From positions 20,989 to 84,988 of the forward strand of contig CADECM010000012.1 of the NCBI GenBank assembly GCA_902825845.1: a stretch of 64,000 bases of DNA. Direction: 5' to 3'. The position numbers were made by a program, and so were the translations under genes. Shown one piece after another: positions 36,009 to 45,257 of this stretch. The stretch is from an uncultured beta proteobacterium. GTDB lineage: Bacteria > Pseudomonadota > Gammaproteobacteria > Burkholderiales > SG8-41. Every line of letters begins with the position of its first letter. Position 1 is the first letter of the stretch. The notes under the pieces were generated by a model. The model had not been told where the DNA came from. It worked only from the letters and a program-made list of their open reading frames with translations, and made no database searches.

Positions 36009-37061
36009 ATGCCCACCACCCGCATCATTCTCGCCGGCGACATTAACCTGATTGGCGTCGACGACCCTGCTGTGCCGTTTCGAAAAATTGCGCCGGCGCT
36101 CAAGGAGGCCGACGCCGTGTTTGCCAACCTCGAATGCTGCCTGTTCGACCCTGCCGAACAGCGCGAGATGATGCGCGACGATCTATCGGGCTTCGAAGGA
36201 CTTTACGCGCCACCGGCGAGCGGCGAAGCCTTGCGGCTGGCAGGCGTACAGGTGGTCGGCAACGCCAACAATCAGAATTATGGCGCCGAGGCGATCCTCG
36301 CCTCCAACCGGCGGCTGGACGATCTTGGCATCGCGCATGCCGGTACCGGGCCTAATTCAGCGGCCGCGCGCGCGCCGGTAATCATCGAGCGCAATGGTCT
36401 GAAACTAGGCTTCCTTCAGCGTACCTCGCAGTACTGGCCGAACAACCACGAAGCGGGAGCGCGTTCGGCCGGCGTCGCAGCAATGAAGGCATACACGGCC
36501 TATCAGCCGCCCTACTACAAGGACAACAAAATTCCGCCGAATCGCCCTGGCGCGCCCGCCCGGGTGATTACCTGGACCGACCCGGCCTATCTGGCAGAAA
36601 TGAGGGCTGACGTTGCCGCGCTCAAAGCCAAGGCGGACATCGTGATCGCATCCCATCACTGGGGCTACGCCGAGGACATCCTGCACTACCAGCGCGAACT
36701 GGCCCACGCGGACGTCGATGCTGGCGCGGATATCGTCATGGGCCATGGCCCGCATTTCCCGCTGGCCATCGAGATCTACAAGGGCAAACCGGTTTACTAC
36801 GGGCTCGGCATGTTCTGCTTTATCCGCAGCAACAAACGGGTGCATCGTGGCTGGACTGGCATGGCGGCCCACCTCACGTTCGAGCACCGGACACTTGCCG
36901 AGGCGGCGTTTTCCATCGTGCGCCAAAGCGATGCCACCGAGGTGCACTTCAGCGTTCCGGCGCGGGAAAGCGAAGCGATCGCCCGCCTCGAAAACCTGTG
37001 CCAGCCGTTCGGCACGCGCTTGCGCGCAACAGACACGCGGATTGTGGTATCCACGGCATAG
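36009..37061 (+). CDS. CapA/PgsA-family metallophosphatase-like protein
   Basis: A 350-residue protein of the CapA fold (calcineurin-like phosphoesterase family, linked in Bacillus to poly-gamma-glutamate export). Motifs: ILAGDINLIGVDD near the start, VFANLECCL, VVGNANNQNYG (normally GNNH/D), VIASHHWGYAED and VMGHGPHFPLAIEIYKGKPVYYGLGMF. There is no signal peptide and no capB/capC nearby, so a polymer role is doubtful; it may act on another phosphate ester. Confidence 0.82.
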   Translation: MPTTRIILAGDINLIGVDDPAVPFRKIAPALKEADAVFANLECCLFDPAEQREMMRDDLSGFEGLYAPPASGEALRLAGVQVVGNANNQNYGAEAILASNRRLDDLGIAHAGTGPNSAAARAPVIIERNGLKLGFLQRTSQYWPNNHEAGARSAGVAAMKAYTAYQPPYYKDNKIPPNRPGAPARVITWTDPAYLAEMRADVAALKAKADIVIASHHWGYAEDILHYQRELAHADVDAGADIVMGHGPHFPLAIEIYKGKPVYYGLGMFCFIRSNKRVHRGWTGMAAHLTFEHRTLAEAAFSIVRQSDATEVHFSVPARESEAIARLENLCQPFGTRLRATDTRIVVSTA

Positions 37062-37119
37062 TTCCGGCTCGAATACCGGAAGCCGGGCGCGGCACGGGAC
37101 GCTCCGCGCCAGACGGGTT

Positions 37120-39012
37120 TTACAGTCTGAGTTGCGTGCCCAACTCGACCACGCGGTCCGGTGGCAGCCGAAAATACTCCACCGCCGAGGGCGCATTGCG
37201 CTGCATCCAGCGAAACACTTCGCGGCGCCATGTAAACAAGCCTCGTTTCTCCGCGCGCGCGATGGTCGATTTGCCGAGAAAAAAAGTGGTTTCCGCAAGA
37301 TCAAGACGCAATCCGCGCTGACCCAGCAGCTTGAGCACGTGCATGGAATCGGGATCTTCCATGAAGCCGTAATGCACCACCACCTGGTATACGCTTTGCG
37401 GCACCAGCATCTCGATCTCGATACGCTCATCGTCATCGACCTTCGGCACCTCTTCCGTGGTCATGGTGAGCAATACCACCCGTTCATGCAGCACCTTGTT
37501 GTGTTTCAGATTGTGCAGCAGCGTGGTGGGCACCACATCCGGATTGGCGGCAAAAAATACCGCCGTACCCGGCACCCGCGTCACTGCGCTCAAATGTTCG
37601 CAGAATCCCTTGAGGGGCACATGCTTGCGGGCTGCATCCGCCGCCAGCACTTCGGTGCCGCGTTTCCACGACGTCAGCAGCGTGAAAATGGTCAGGCCAC
37701 ATAGAAGCGGAAACCAGCCCCCCGCCGCAATCTTGGTGGCGTTGGCGGCGAAAAACGTCAGTTCCACCAGAAACACAAGCAGCAGCACGCCCAGCACCAG
37801 TGTACGCAGACGGCCGCGCATGGTGATTACCACCAATGCCACCAGTGCGGTTTCCAGTGCCATGGTGGCGGAAACGGCGATGCCGTACGCCGCGGCAAGC
37901 CGCGAGGAAGAACCAAATCCCAGCACCAGCAGCACCACGATGATGAGCATCAACCAGTTCAGGCGGCCGATATAAATCTGCCCGCGCTCGGTTTCGGAGG
38001 TATGGGTCACCGGCACGCGCGGGAGATAACCCAGGCGCGAGGCCTGTTGCGTTACCGAAAAAGCACCGGAGATGGTCGCCTGCGAGGCAATCACGGTGGC
38101 GATGGTCGCGAGTGCCACCAGCGGAAGCAGCAACTCCGGCGGCGCCAGCAGATAAAACGGATTTTTCACTGCCGCGGGATTGCGCAACACCAGCGCGCCC
38201 TGTCCGAGATAGTTCAGCATCAGCGCCGGCAGCACCAGCCCGAACCACGCGATGCGGATCGGCTTTGCGCCAAAATGCCCCATGTCGGCATACAATGCCT
38301 CGCCGCCGGTCAGCGCGAGAAATACTGATCCCAGCGCAATGAAGGTCAGCCCGGGTGAATGTGCCGCAAAGCTCAGGGCGTACGCCGGATTCAGTGCGTT
38401 CAGGATCGCCGGCGTTGCCACGATGCTCATGACTCCCAGCGTGCCGATCGTAAAAAACCAGATCATGGTCAGCGTGCCGAAGAACCGGCCGATTCTGCCG
38501 GTGCCGTGCGGCTGGATAGCGAACAATCCAACGATGATGGCCAGCGTCGCCGGTATGACCCAATGTTCCAGTGCCGGCGTTGCCACTGAAATACCCTCCA
38601 CGGCGGACAGTACCGAAATAGCCGGTGTGATCACTGCATCGCCATAAAACAGCGACGCGGCAAACACCGCGATGACCGTCGCGGCCGCGGACAGTCTGCG
38701 ATTCTTTCGAAACAGGTTGGACGCCAGCGCCAGCAGCGCCAGCACGCCGCCCTCTCCCTTGTTATCAAAGCGCAGCACAAACGACACATACTTGACGGAA
38801 ACAATCAACATCACGCCCCAGAAGATGAGCGACAGCACGCCGAAGACATTGGCTTCGCTCAGCGGCAATGCATGCTCGCCGCCGAACGCTTCCTTGAAGG
38901 CGTACAAGGGGCTGGTGCCGATGTCGCCAAACACCACGCCCAGCGCGCCCAGCGACAGCGCGGCCAGCTTGCGGTCGTGGCGGGTGTCCATGGGGCGGTC
39001 TGATTGGTTCAC
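37120..39012 (-). CDS. kup: Low-affinity potassium transporter Kup
   Basis: Proton-coupled potassium uptake protein with about 12 membrane helices and a C-terminal cytoplasmic domain; 630 residues, the usual length. Hallmarks are LGALGVVFGDIGTSPLYAFKEAF, GEGGVLALLALA, YGDAVITPAISVLSAVEG and GGEALYADMGHFG. The start is GTG at 39012 (AGAG upstream) or ATG at 38991. It is the only potassium transporter seen in the window. Confidence 0.95.
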   Translation of the reverse strand: MNQSDRPMDTRHDRKLAALSLGALGVVFGDIGTSPLYAFKEAFGGEHALPLSEANVFGVLSLIFWGVMLIVSVKYVSFVLRFDNKGEGGVLALLALASNLFRKNRRLSAAATVIAVFAASLFYGDAVITPAISVLSAVEGISVATPALEHWVIPATLAIIVGLFAIQPHGTGRIGRFFGTLTMIWFFTIGTLGVMSIVATPAILNALNPAYALSFAAHSPGLTFIALGSVFLALTGGEALYADMGHFGAKPIRIAWFGLVLPALMLNYLGQGALVLRNPAAVKNPFYLLAPPELLLPLVALATIATVIASQATISGAFSVTQQASRLGYLPRVPVTHTSETERGQIYIGRLNWLMLIIVVLLVLGFGSSSRLAAAYGIAVSATMALETALVALVVITMRGRLRTLVLGVLLLVFLVELTFFAANATKIAAGGWFPLLCGLTIFTLLTSWKRGTEVLAADAARKHVPLKGFCEHLSAVTRVPGTAVFFAANPDVVPTTLLHNLKHNKVLHERVVLLTMTTEEVPKVDDDERIEIEMLVPQSVYQVVVHYGFMEDPDSMHVLKLLGQRGLRLDLAETTFFLGKSTIARAEKRGLFTWRREVFRWMQRNAPSAVEYFRLPPDRVVELGTQLRL

Positions 39013-39051
39013 GAAGCATTACTCTGGTTGTTGTCGCGGGGCGCAAACATA

Positions 39052-40494
39052 CTACGCCGCGCGCATGTTCGCCAATGTCTGTACGGAATGCTCCGAACGC
39101 GGCAGCACCAATTCGGCAATCAGTCCTTTGCCGCCGAGGGCGTTGCTGAGGCAGATATCGCCGCCGTGCCAGCGCGCAATATTGCGCGCAATGGCAAGGC
39201 CCAGGCCGGTGCCTCCGCTATCGCGATTGCGCGACTGCTCCAGACGGTAGTACGGTTCGAACACGCGCTCCAAATCCTGCGCGGGAATGCCCGGCCCGTC
39301 GTCGCAAACGGCAATACGCAGCATCACGGCGTCGTCCTTGATGACAATGCGCGCGCGGCTGCCGTAGCGCAGGGCGTTTTCGATCAGATTGTCCAGGCAG
39401 CGCCGCAGCGCCCTGGGGTGGGCGTTATAGGGGCGCAGCGACTGCCCGGTCACGGACACCTCGTGGCCGGTATCGGACCAGTCTTCGCGCAGGCTTTCCA
39501 CAAGCGCGCCGACGTCGAGCGCCTGGCGTTGCGGTTCATTCCCCAGACTCTTGAAAAACTCGAGCGACGAGCTGGCCGTCGCCTCCATTTCATCGAGGTC
39601 ATTCAGGAACTTCGCGCGCAAGCCCGCGTCCTCGATCAGTTCCGCCCGCAGCCGCATGCGGGTGATCGGCGTCTTCAGGTCATGCGAAATGGCGCCCAGC
39701 ATTTGCGCGCGCTCCTGCATATAGCCGCGCAGACGCTCGCGCATGTGGTTGAACGCCTGAATAACGCCGAGCACCTCGCTCGGCCCCTGCTCATGCAGCG
39801 GCGCCCCCTCGAGATTGTCACCCACCTGCCGGGCCGCCTGCGCCAGCAGCTTGAAAGACTGGGTGATGGTGCGTACCGCCAACGCACCCAGCACGGTAAA
39901 TATCGCGAGTATCAGTAATAGTTTCAGCAACAACGGTTCGAGGCGGCTCAGTGGTTCCTGCGGAATCCGCGCGTAGAACACCGCGGTATTGGCATCATCC
40001 AGTTTGATTTGCGCCACCACCGAGTTCGTGCCGGGCAGCAGAAAGTAGAAATGGCGCGCGAGCCGTTGCTCCAATGCGGTGGTATCGATGGCCTCATAGT
40101 TGCGCGGGCGCCGCGCCTGGCCCAGGCGCGTAATCTCAACGGAAACATTCCTTTCGGAGCGCAAGTAATACTTGATCAGGCTGTTCAGCGCCTGTTCGTA
40201 GCGGTCGTGCTCCGCGAGTCCCGATCCCACTTCAACCGGCGTCACACTCAAACCCACGTTAAAGCTCGGCCCGTTCATTTCCTCGATCACCGCGTGGCGC
40301 TGGGTGGGCGGCAGGCGATTGAGTATTCTCGTCGCCTGCGCGATCCTGAGGGCGGTCTGCTGGGCACCGAGGCGGTAGACACCGCCGCCACGGTCGAAAA
40401 TATTGACCACCTGGCTGGCGATCTCGGCCAGTATCAGTGCCGCGACCAGAACCAGCAATGTGCGGCCGAACAGGGAGCGCGGCAGGAGGCTCAT
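39052..40494 (-). CDS. Sensor histidine kinase (EnvZ-like)
   Basis: A 480-residue inner-membrane kinase: helix at about 10-30, periplasmic loop to about 185, second helix about 188-208, HAMP, HisKA with GAISHDLKTPITRMRLRAEL, and HATPase_c with NLIENALRYG, DDGPGIP and GGTGLGLAIARN. All catalytic boxes are present. It overlaps the response regulator gene by four bases, so the two form one operon. The architecture resembles EnvZ; the stimulus is unknown. Confidence 0.93.
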   Translation of the reverse strand: MSLLPRSLFGRTLLVLVAALILAEIASQVVNIFDRGGGVYRLGAQQTALRIAQATRILNRLPPTQRHAVIEEMNGPSFNVGLSVTPVEVGSGLAEHDRYEQALNSLIKYYLRSERNVSVEITRLGQARRPRNYEAIDTTALEQRLARHFYFLLPGTNSVVAQIKLDDANTAVFYARIPQEPLSRLEPLLLKLLLILAIFTVLGALAVRTITQSFKLLAQAARQVGDNLEGAPLHEQGPSEVLGVIQAFNHMRERLRGYMQERAQMLGAISHDLKTPITRMRLRAELIEDAGLRAKFLNDLDEMEATASSSLEFFKSLGNEPQRQALDVGALVESLREDWSDTGHEVSVTGQSLRPYNAHPRALRRCLDNLIENALRYGSRARIVIKDDAVMLRIAVCDDGPGIPAQDLERVFEPYYRLEQSRNRDSGGTGLGLAIARNIARWHGGDICLSNALGGKGLIAELVLPRSEHSVQTLANMRAA

Positions 40495-41225
40495 CCCGCG
40501 AGACGTTCAACCGCGGCAGCCAGCACGTAGCCCCCGTTGCGAACCGTCTTGATGATGGCGGGTTCGCGCCCATTGTCGCGCAACAACTGGCGCAAGCGGC
40601 TGATCTGCACATCGATACTGCGGTCGAAGGGCGTCGCCTCGCGGCCCAGCGTCAGGTCCACCAGCTTGTCGCGGTCGAGCACGCGCTCGGGATGGTTGAG
40701 AAACACCATCAGCAAGCGGTACTGGGCGCCGCTCAAAGGCACGATCAGCCCCTGCGCGTCGATCAGGTGTCTGGCCGTGCAATCCACGGTCCAGCCGGCA
40801 AAACGCAGCCGCCTTGCGTCACCCGCCACCACGGGCGCCACGCGGACACGCCGCAGCACGCTTTTGATGCGCGCCAGCAATTCGCGCGGATTGAACGGCT
40901 TGCCCAGATAGTCGTCGGCGCCCATCTCGATGCCGATAATGCGGTCGATCTCGTCACCGCGCGCCGTCAGCATGATCACCGGCAGATTCGACTTCGCGCG
41001 CAGGTCACGGCACAGCGACAGTCCGTCTTCGCCGGGCAGCATCAGGTCGAGGACGACCAGATCGGGCCGGTCATTGTCCAGCGCCCGGCGCATCTCCACG
41101 CCATCGCGCGCCTCGCTCGCGCGATAGCCGTGGCGCTGCAGGTAATCGGCAACGAGCTTGCGTATCTCGTTGTCGTCATCCACCACCAGAATGTGTCCTT
41201 GGCTGTCCATGGGTTTCTGATTCAA
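40491..41225 (-). CDS. OmpR-family response regulator
   Basis: A 244-residue regulator: receiver domain with VVDDDNEIRKLVADYL, phosphoacceptor Asp in LVVLDLMLPGEDGLSLCRDL, Lys in YLGKPFNPRELLARI; then a winged-helix DNA-binding domain (LSGAQYRLLMVFLNHPERVLDRDKL, RSIDVQISRLRQLL, IKTVRNGGYVLAA). First gene of the two-component operon with the following kinase. Targets are unknown. Confidence 0.94.
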   Translation of the reverse strand: MNQKPMDSQGHILVVDDDNEIRKLVADYLQRHGYRASEARDGVEMRRALDNDRPDLVVLDLMLPGEDGLSLCRDLRAKSNLPVIMLTARGDEIDRIIGIEMGADDYLGKPFNPRELLARIKSVLRRVRVAPVVAGDARRLRFAGWTVDCTARHLIDAQGLIVPLSGAQYRLLMVFLNHPERVLDRDKLVDLTLGREATPFDRSIDVQISRLRQLLRDNGREPAIIKTVRNGGYVLAAAVERLAG

Positions 41226-41450
41226 TCTAACACCCGGCGCGGCGCGCGGGGACCGCCATTATGTATCGTAATGTAACAATGCCGCCGCGACGCAATAGTA
41301 CGCAATATTTCCGCCCATTGGCGATACCAAGTCGCAGGAAATTGCAATCTCCCATTTACATGAGCGGGTTCTAATGGCCTCAACACGACGCGGCCCGATG
41401 TTTCCGCGGCGTGCATCCAGTAGCCCCCAACCCACCACCAGGAGATAGCC

Positions 41451-41744
41451 ATGAATGTGAAACTGATTGCCGTAGCGTTTGCCGCCATGGGACTGGCCGC
41501 CTGCGGCCCCGATATCAAGCCCACCAGCAGTGCGGAGTCGGGCAGCCCTGCCGTAACCGCCTCACCGGCCGCCAGCCCAGCCGCCCCGGAAGAGAAGCAA
41601 GTCGCGCAATCCGAACCGGACGCGGCAGTGGCAGCCGACGTAGAGAAGAAGGCGGAAGGCGCCGCGGCAACCGCAGCCACGGCGGACGCCGCCACCCCGG
41701 TGGCAGCAGCTAAACCCGCGGAAGGTGCAAAGCAGGCGGACTAG
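41451..41744 (+). CDS. Small Ala-rich lipoprotein
   Basis: 97 residues: a lipoprotein signal peptide with lipobox LAAC (Cys19), then a low-complexity Ala/Pro/Ser/Glu/Lys-rich tail with no recognisable domain. ATG at 41451 follows CCAGGAG. The gene precedes a glycosyltransferase but a hairpin lies between them. Function unknown. Confidence 0.75.
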   Translation: MNVKLIAVAFAAMGLAACGPDIKPTSSAESGSPAVTASPAASPAAPEEKQVAQSEPDAAVAADVEKKAEGAAATAATADAATPVAAAKPAEGAKQAD

Positions 41745-41761
41745 TCGTGTGATTGGTTCGG

Positions 41762-41805
41762 CAAGCCCCGCCGCGGCACGGCGTTAACCGCCGCAGCGGG
41801 GCTTG
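41762..41805 (+). terminator. Hairpin after the lipoprotein gene
   Basis: CAAGCCCCGC (41762-41771) pairs perfectly with GCGGGGCTTG (41796-41805), with further pairing of CGCGGC and GCCGC inside. It lies 18 bp after the lipoprotein stop. It is not followed by a T tract on the plus strand, so it may be an attenuating or RNA-stabilising structure rather than a full intrinsic terminator. Confidence 0.55.
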
Positions 41806-41844
41806 AATAAAAACCTGAACTGCCATTTTTTCCCAGGAGCGACC

Positions 41845-43209
41845 ATGCCCCCCATTGATTCGGCCGTACTCTCTACATCCCTGCCCCTGACGGCGCGTGA
41901 CGCAACACCAGGACGGGGCCACCGCATTCTGGTTGGCGCGGCCATTGTGCTCGGCCTTGGCGCCATGCTCTACGCCATGTTGCACGGCGACCTGTTCCGC
42001 CCCATCAAGCAGGCTATCGATGCCGGCGACGTGAGCGCATTGGTATGGAAACCGAGTCTGATCCTGGCTTCCATGGGACTGCTGATGCTGACGCTGCGTA
42101 CACTGCTATGGTTTATCTACCGTCCATTTGAACCCGCCCGCTATGGCGCCGCGCCGACGATGACCGTGGTGATTCCCGCCTACAACGAAGGCGCCATGGT
42201 GGAACAGTCGATCGAGTCGGTCGCCGCCGCACGCTACCCGCGGGGCCGGCTTGAAATTCTGGTGGTGGACGACGGCAGCACCGATGACACCTGGCAATAC
42301 ATTCAAACCGCGGCGGCGCGCCATCCCGGGCTGGTTACCGCCATTCAGCTCGAACGCAATCAGGGCAAGCGTGTCGCGCTCGCCACCGGCTTTCGCGCGG
42401 CGCGCGGCTCGATTCTGGTCACGATCGATTCGGACAGCATCATCGAAAGCGGTGCATTGCTCGCCATGGCGGGCGCGTTCCGCGACCCGCGCGTGGGCGC
42501 GGTCGCGGGCAAGGTCGCCGCGTTAAACCGGGACGAAGGTATCATTTCACGCATGCTGCACGTGCGCTACGTGCTGTCGTTCGATTTCCAGCGCAGCGTT
42601 CAGTCCACGTACGGCACTGTGTATTGCTGTCCGGGCGCGCTCGCAGGGTATCGGGCCAGTGTGGTGCGCGAAGTGCTGGAGCCCTGGCTCGAACAACGTT
42701 TTCTCGGTGCACGCTGCACGTACGGCGAAGATCGCGCGATGACCAACGCCATTCTCGAACGCGGATACGACACGGTGTATCAGGGCAATGCCGTGGTGCA
42801 TACGGTGGTGCCGAACACGTATGCCAAGCTGTGCAAAATGTATCTGCGCTGGGACCGCAGCTATGTGCGCGAGGAACTGCGTTTCGCGCGCATCGTGTGG
42901 AAACGGCCGCTGGTGCCCATGGTCATGGCCGTGCTCGAAAAGGTGATCACCAATCTGCGATTCCCCGTGGCGTGGACCGCCACCGCCATGCTTGCCGTGC
43001 TTGCATTTTCCGAACCGATGACGGTGCTGCGCGTGCTGGCGGCGATCGGCGTTGGCGCCGGCTTCTATACGCTGTACTACGTTTACTCGGAACGTTCCAT
43101 GCGTTTCCTGCATGGCATTCTGTACGCCTACTTCGCCTTCTTCGCGCTGTGGTGGATCTTTCCCTACGCCATCCTTACCGTGCGCTCGCGCTCATGGATG
43201 ACGCGATAG
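41845..43209 (+). CDS. Processive family 2 glycosyltransferase (NodC/hyaluronan-synthase-like)
   Basis: A 454-residue membrane enzyme: two N-terminal helices (about 30-100), a GT-2 domain with VVIPAYNEGAMVEQSIES, VVDDGSTDDTW, TIDSDSI (DxD) and YGEDRAMTN, then LRWDRSYVRE, where the QxxRW motif has Met in place of Gln, and C-terminal helices (about 375-445). This layout suggests synthesis and export of a beta-linked polysaccharide. ATG at 41845 follows AGGAG. The NodB-like deacetylase 900 bp downstream, on the other strand, could modify such a polymer, but there is no operon link. Confidence 0.88.
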   Translation: MPPIDSAVLSTSLPLTARDATPGRGHRILVGAAIVLGLGAMLYAMLHGDLFRPIKQAIDAGDVSALVWKPSLILASMGLLMLTLRTLLWFIYRPFEPARYGAAPTMTVVIPAYNEGAMVEQSIESVAAARYPRGRLEILVVDDGSTDDTWQYIQTAAARHPGLVTAIQLERNQGKRVALATGFRAARGSILVTIDSDSIIESGALLAMAGAFRDPRVGAVAGKVAALNRDEGIISRMLHVRYVLSFDFQRSVQSTYGTVYCCPGALAGYRASVVREVLEPWLEQRFLGARCTYGEDRAMTNAILERGYDTVYQGNAVVHTVVPNTYAKLCKMYLRWDRSYVREELRFARIVWKRPLVPMVMAVLEKVITNLRFPVAWTATAMLAVLAFSEPMTVLRVLAAIGVGAGFYTLYYVYSERSMRFLHGILYAYFAFFALWWIFPYAILTVRSRSWMTR

Positions 43210-43313
43210 CGCCAGCTGCTTAGCGGCGCCCCGGGCGATCAACTGGGGGTGCCGCGGCGCAGACCGCTGTCACGATTGTGCGGGGCCATGCCTTGTCATA
43301 AAAATAAATGTTT

Positions 43314-43328
43314 AAAATCATATAGTTA
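43314..43328 (+). repeat. AT-rich dispersed motif, copy 7
   Basis: AAAATCATATAGTTA in the 158-bp leader of ppa, about 40 bp before its ATG. It diverges more than most copies. Confidence 0.35.
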
Positions 43329-43367
43329 TGGTATAGTTGTCGGCCCCACTGAAGCAGGAACCGCGCC

Positions 43368-43916
43368 ATGAATCTCGATCGCGTGCCTTCGGGCAACGAT
43401 GTGCCCAATGACGTCAATGTAATCATTGAAATTCCGATGCATGCGCCGCCGATCAAGTATGAAGTCAACAAGGAAACCGGTGCCATGTTTGTCGACCGCT
43501 TTATGTCGACCGCCATGCACTACCCGTGCAACTACGGCTACATTCCACATACGCTGGCAGGCGACGGCGACCCCGTCGACGTGCTGGTGTTGTCGCCGGT
43601 GCCGCTGATTACCGGCGTGGTGGTGCGCTGCCGCCCCATCGGCATGCTGAAAATGGAGGACGACGCGGGCGACGACACCAAACTGCTGGCGGTGCCGGTG
43701 GACAAACTTACGCCGCTTTATCGCACCATCCAGTCGCCGCGGGATTTGCCCGAGGCCACCACGGCCCAGATCACGCACTTCTTTCAGCATTACAAAGATC
43801 TCGAGCCCGGCAAGTGGGTCAAGATCATCGGCTGGATGGAAGCGGCCGATGCCAAACAGGAAATTCTCTCCGGCATCGACCGCTACCAGAGCGCGAAAAC
43901 CAAACCCAACTTTTAG
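43368..43916 (+). CDS. ppa: Inorganic pyrophosphatase (family I)
   Basis: Soluble enzyme hydrolysing pyrophosphate. 182 residues, standard length. Catalytic segments: [30 protein letters not shown], and the metal-binding [13 protein letters not shown] at 43368 has AGGA eight bases upstream. Monocistronic by context. Confidence 0.97.
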   Translation: MNLDRVPSGNDVPNDVNVIIEIPMHAPPIKYEVNKETGAMFVDRFMSTAMHYPCNYGYIPHTLAGDGDPVDVLVLSPVPLITGVVVRCRPIGMLKMEDDAGDDTKLLAVPVDKLTPLYRTIQSPRDLPEATTAQITHFFQHYKDLEPGKWVKIIGWMEAADAKQEILSGIDRYQSAKTKPNF

Positions 43917-44050
43917 ACCCGGCACCGGCGGTGACGCCGAGGCTTGCGCACGGTACCGGCTGTCACCGGCGCACGGCCGACCGGGCAGTCGTAGCAGGCA
44001 TGGCCGCCCGGCTCCCGACGGCAAACGGCCTCTATATTAAAAATAGCAAT

Positions 44051-44065
44051 AAAAACAAATAGTTA
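44051..44065 (+). repeat. AT-rich dispersed motif, copy 8
   Basis: AAAAACAAATAGTTA between the convergent ppa and deacetylase genes. It differs from copy 1 at one base. Confidence 0.55.
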
Positions 44066-44090
44066 CATTAATTTCGCAATCTGCTTCGAC

Positions 44091-45104
44091 TCAGCACTGG
44101 ATTGTTGCCAGTGGAAATGGCGCAGGGCGCGCGCCGAGGTGTCTGGCAATGCTCGCCTGCATGCGGGCGCGGATTTCCACCGCGCTTTCGCCGGGCGCCG
44201 GATTGAGTTTTTCGATCTCTTCGAGTATCGCCGGTGCGCGGTCGTCCACCGGCACGCCGTGCACCAGCGCCCATTTCTCAACCTGGTGTATGAACTCCGG
44301 CGATACGCGCGGCGGCACCAGCGCGTTCATCGGATCGGCCATCGCCGCCTCCAACGAAATGAACTGCACACCCGCCGCCTCAAAACAATCTAGTATTTCG
44401 TCAAGACAATCGCCACCCAGCGGTGTGCCGTGAATGAGCCAGATGTGCGCGGGATCGCGTCCGTATACCGCGCGCGCATTGGCGGCGTGCAGGCGCAGCT
44501 CATGCATTGCGGTGTCGACGAATGCGCGCCGCAAATAGGCAATGCCTTCGCGATCGTCACGATTCAAAGTACGCCAATAGGCGGGCAGGAAGCGCGAATC
44601 GCGAAACCCCACGCTCACCGGCACCGGCGTATACCCGTTGCGCGCGAGGTAATCACCGACCGCCGCCTGCTTTTCGGCAGTGTCGCCCCACATGTCATTG
44701 CAGTAGCGAAAATAGCGCCTGGGCGCGAGCGACGACCAGCGCTTGATGATCTCTTCAGTGCGCTCGATATCGCCGATATAGGTTTCCGCATCGACCCAGT
44801 TGATGCTGGCATGGTGATGGGTGTGATTGGCGACATGGTGACCCTGACCAACCCAATGGTCGAACACGCGCAGCAACTCCGGATCATCCTCCGCCGGCGC
44901 CGTATTGGAAAACGCAAAAACGTCGCTCGCGTGGTGGCGCGACAGCGCTTGCGTCATGGCGCGCGCAATCCCCAGGGGACTGTAGTTTTTCGGCACCGGT
45001 GCTTCACGCCACATCAGCATGTCGTCCATGGTGATCGCAAGCTTCACCGGGCCGAGCGGCGAGATGGGTTGAGTCTCCAAGGAATTCTCCCGGGCGCGTT
45101 CCAT
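44091..45104 (-). CDS. Polysaccharide deacetylase-family (NodB-like) protein
   Basis: A 337-residue cytoplasmic-looking protein with the NodB fold motifs: motif 1 KLAITMDDML (catalytic and metal Asp), motif 2 HHVANHTHHHAS (metal His pair), and a late WLIHGTPLGG segment. The family removes acetyl groups from polysaccharides or, in the PuuE branch, acts on ureides such as allantoin. No signal peptide is seen, which favours a small-molecule substrate. Confidence 0.85.
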   Translation of the reverse strand: MERARENSLETQPISPLGPVKLAITMDDMLMWREAPVPKNYSPLGIARAMTQALSRHHASDVFAFSNTAPAEDDPELLRVFDHWVGQGHHVANHTHHHASINWVDAETYIGDIERTEEIIKRWSSLAPRRYFRYCNDMWGDTAEKQAAVGDYLARNGYTPVPVSVGFRDSRFLPAYWRTLNRDDREGIAYLRRAFVDTAMHELRLHAANARAVYGRDPAHIWLIHGTPLGGDCLDEILDCFEAAGVQFISLEAAMADPMNALVPPRVSPEFIHQVEKWALVHGVPVDDRAPAILEEIEKLNPAPGESAVEIRARMQASIARHLGARPAPFPLATIQC

Positions 45105-45140
45105 GTTTGTCGGCAGACAATCTATGCCACGTGCACGCGC

Positions 45141-45257
45141 AACGCAAGCGTCGGCCGGAAGATCACCGAAAACCGGCGTCGGAACGTGATTGTCGATAAT
45201 CGTCCCGGCGCCGGCGCGCGACGACTCGAAATTACGTTGAAAACGCCATCAGGCGGC
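45141..45257 (+). pseudogene. Remnant of a Bug/TctC receptor gene
   Basis: One plus-strand frame reads GRKITENRRRNVIVDNRPGAG and then TLKTPSGG, matching the conserved loop of Bug receptors (VIVDNRPGAGG...SPADGYTLL). Neither the signal peptide nor the rest of the protein is present, and the fragment runs into the 3' end of htpG on the other strand. It is best read as the residue of a lost receptor gene. Confidence 0.65.

Noticed and set aside
37062..37081. Terminator between the CapA-like gene and kup (TTCCGG/CCGGAA hairpin)
   Set aside because: Only a six-base stem with no T tract; too weak to call.
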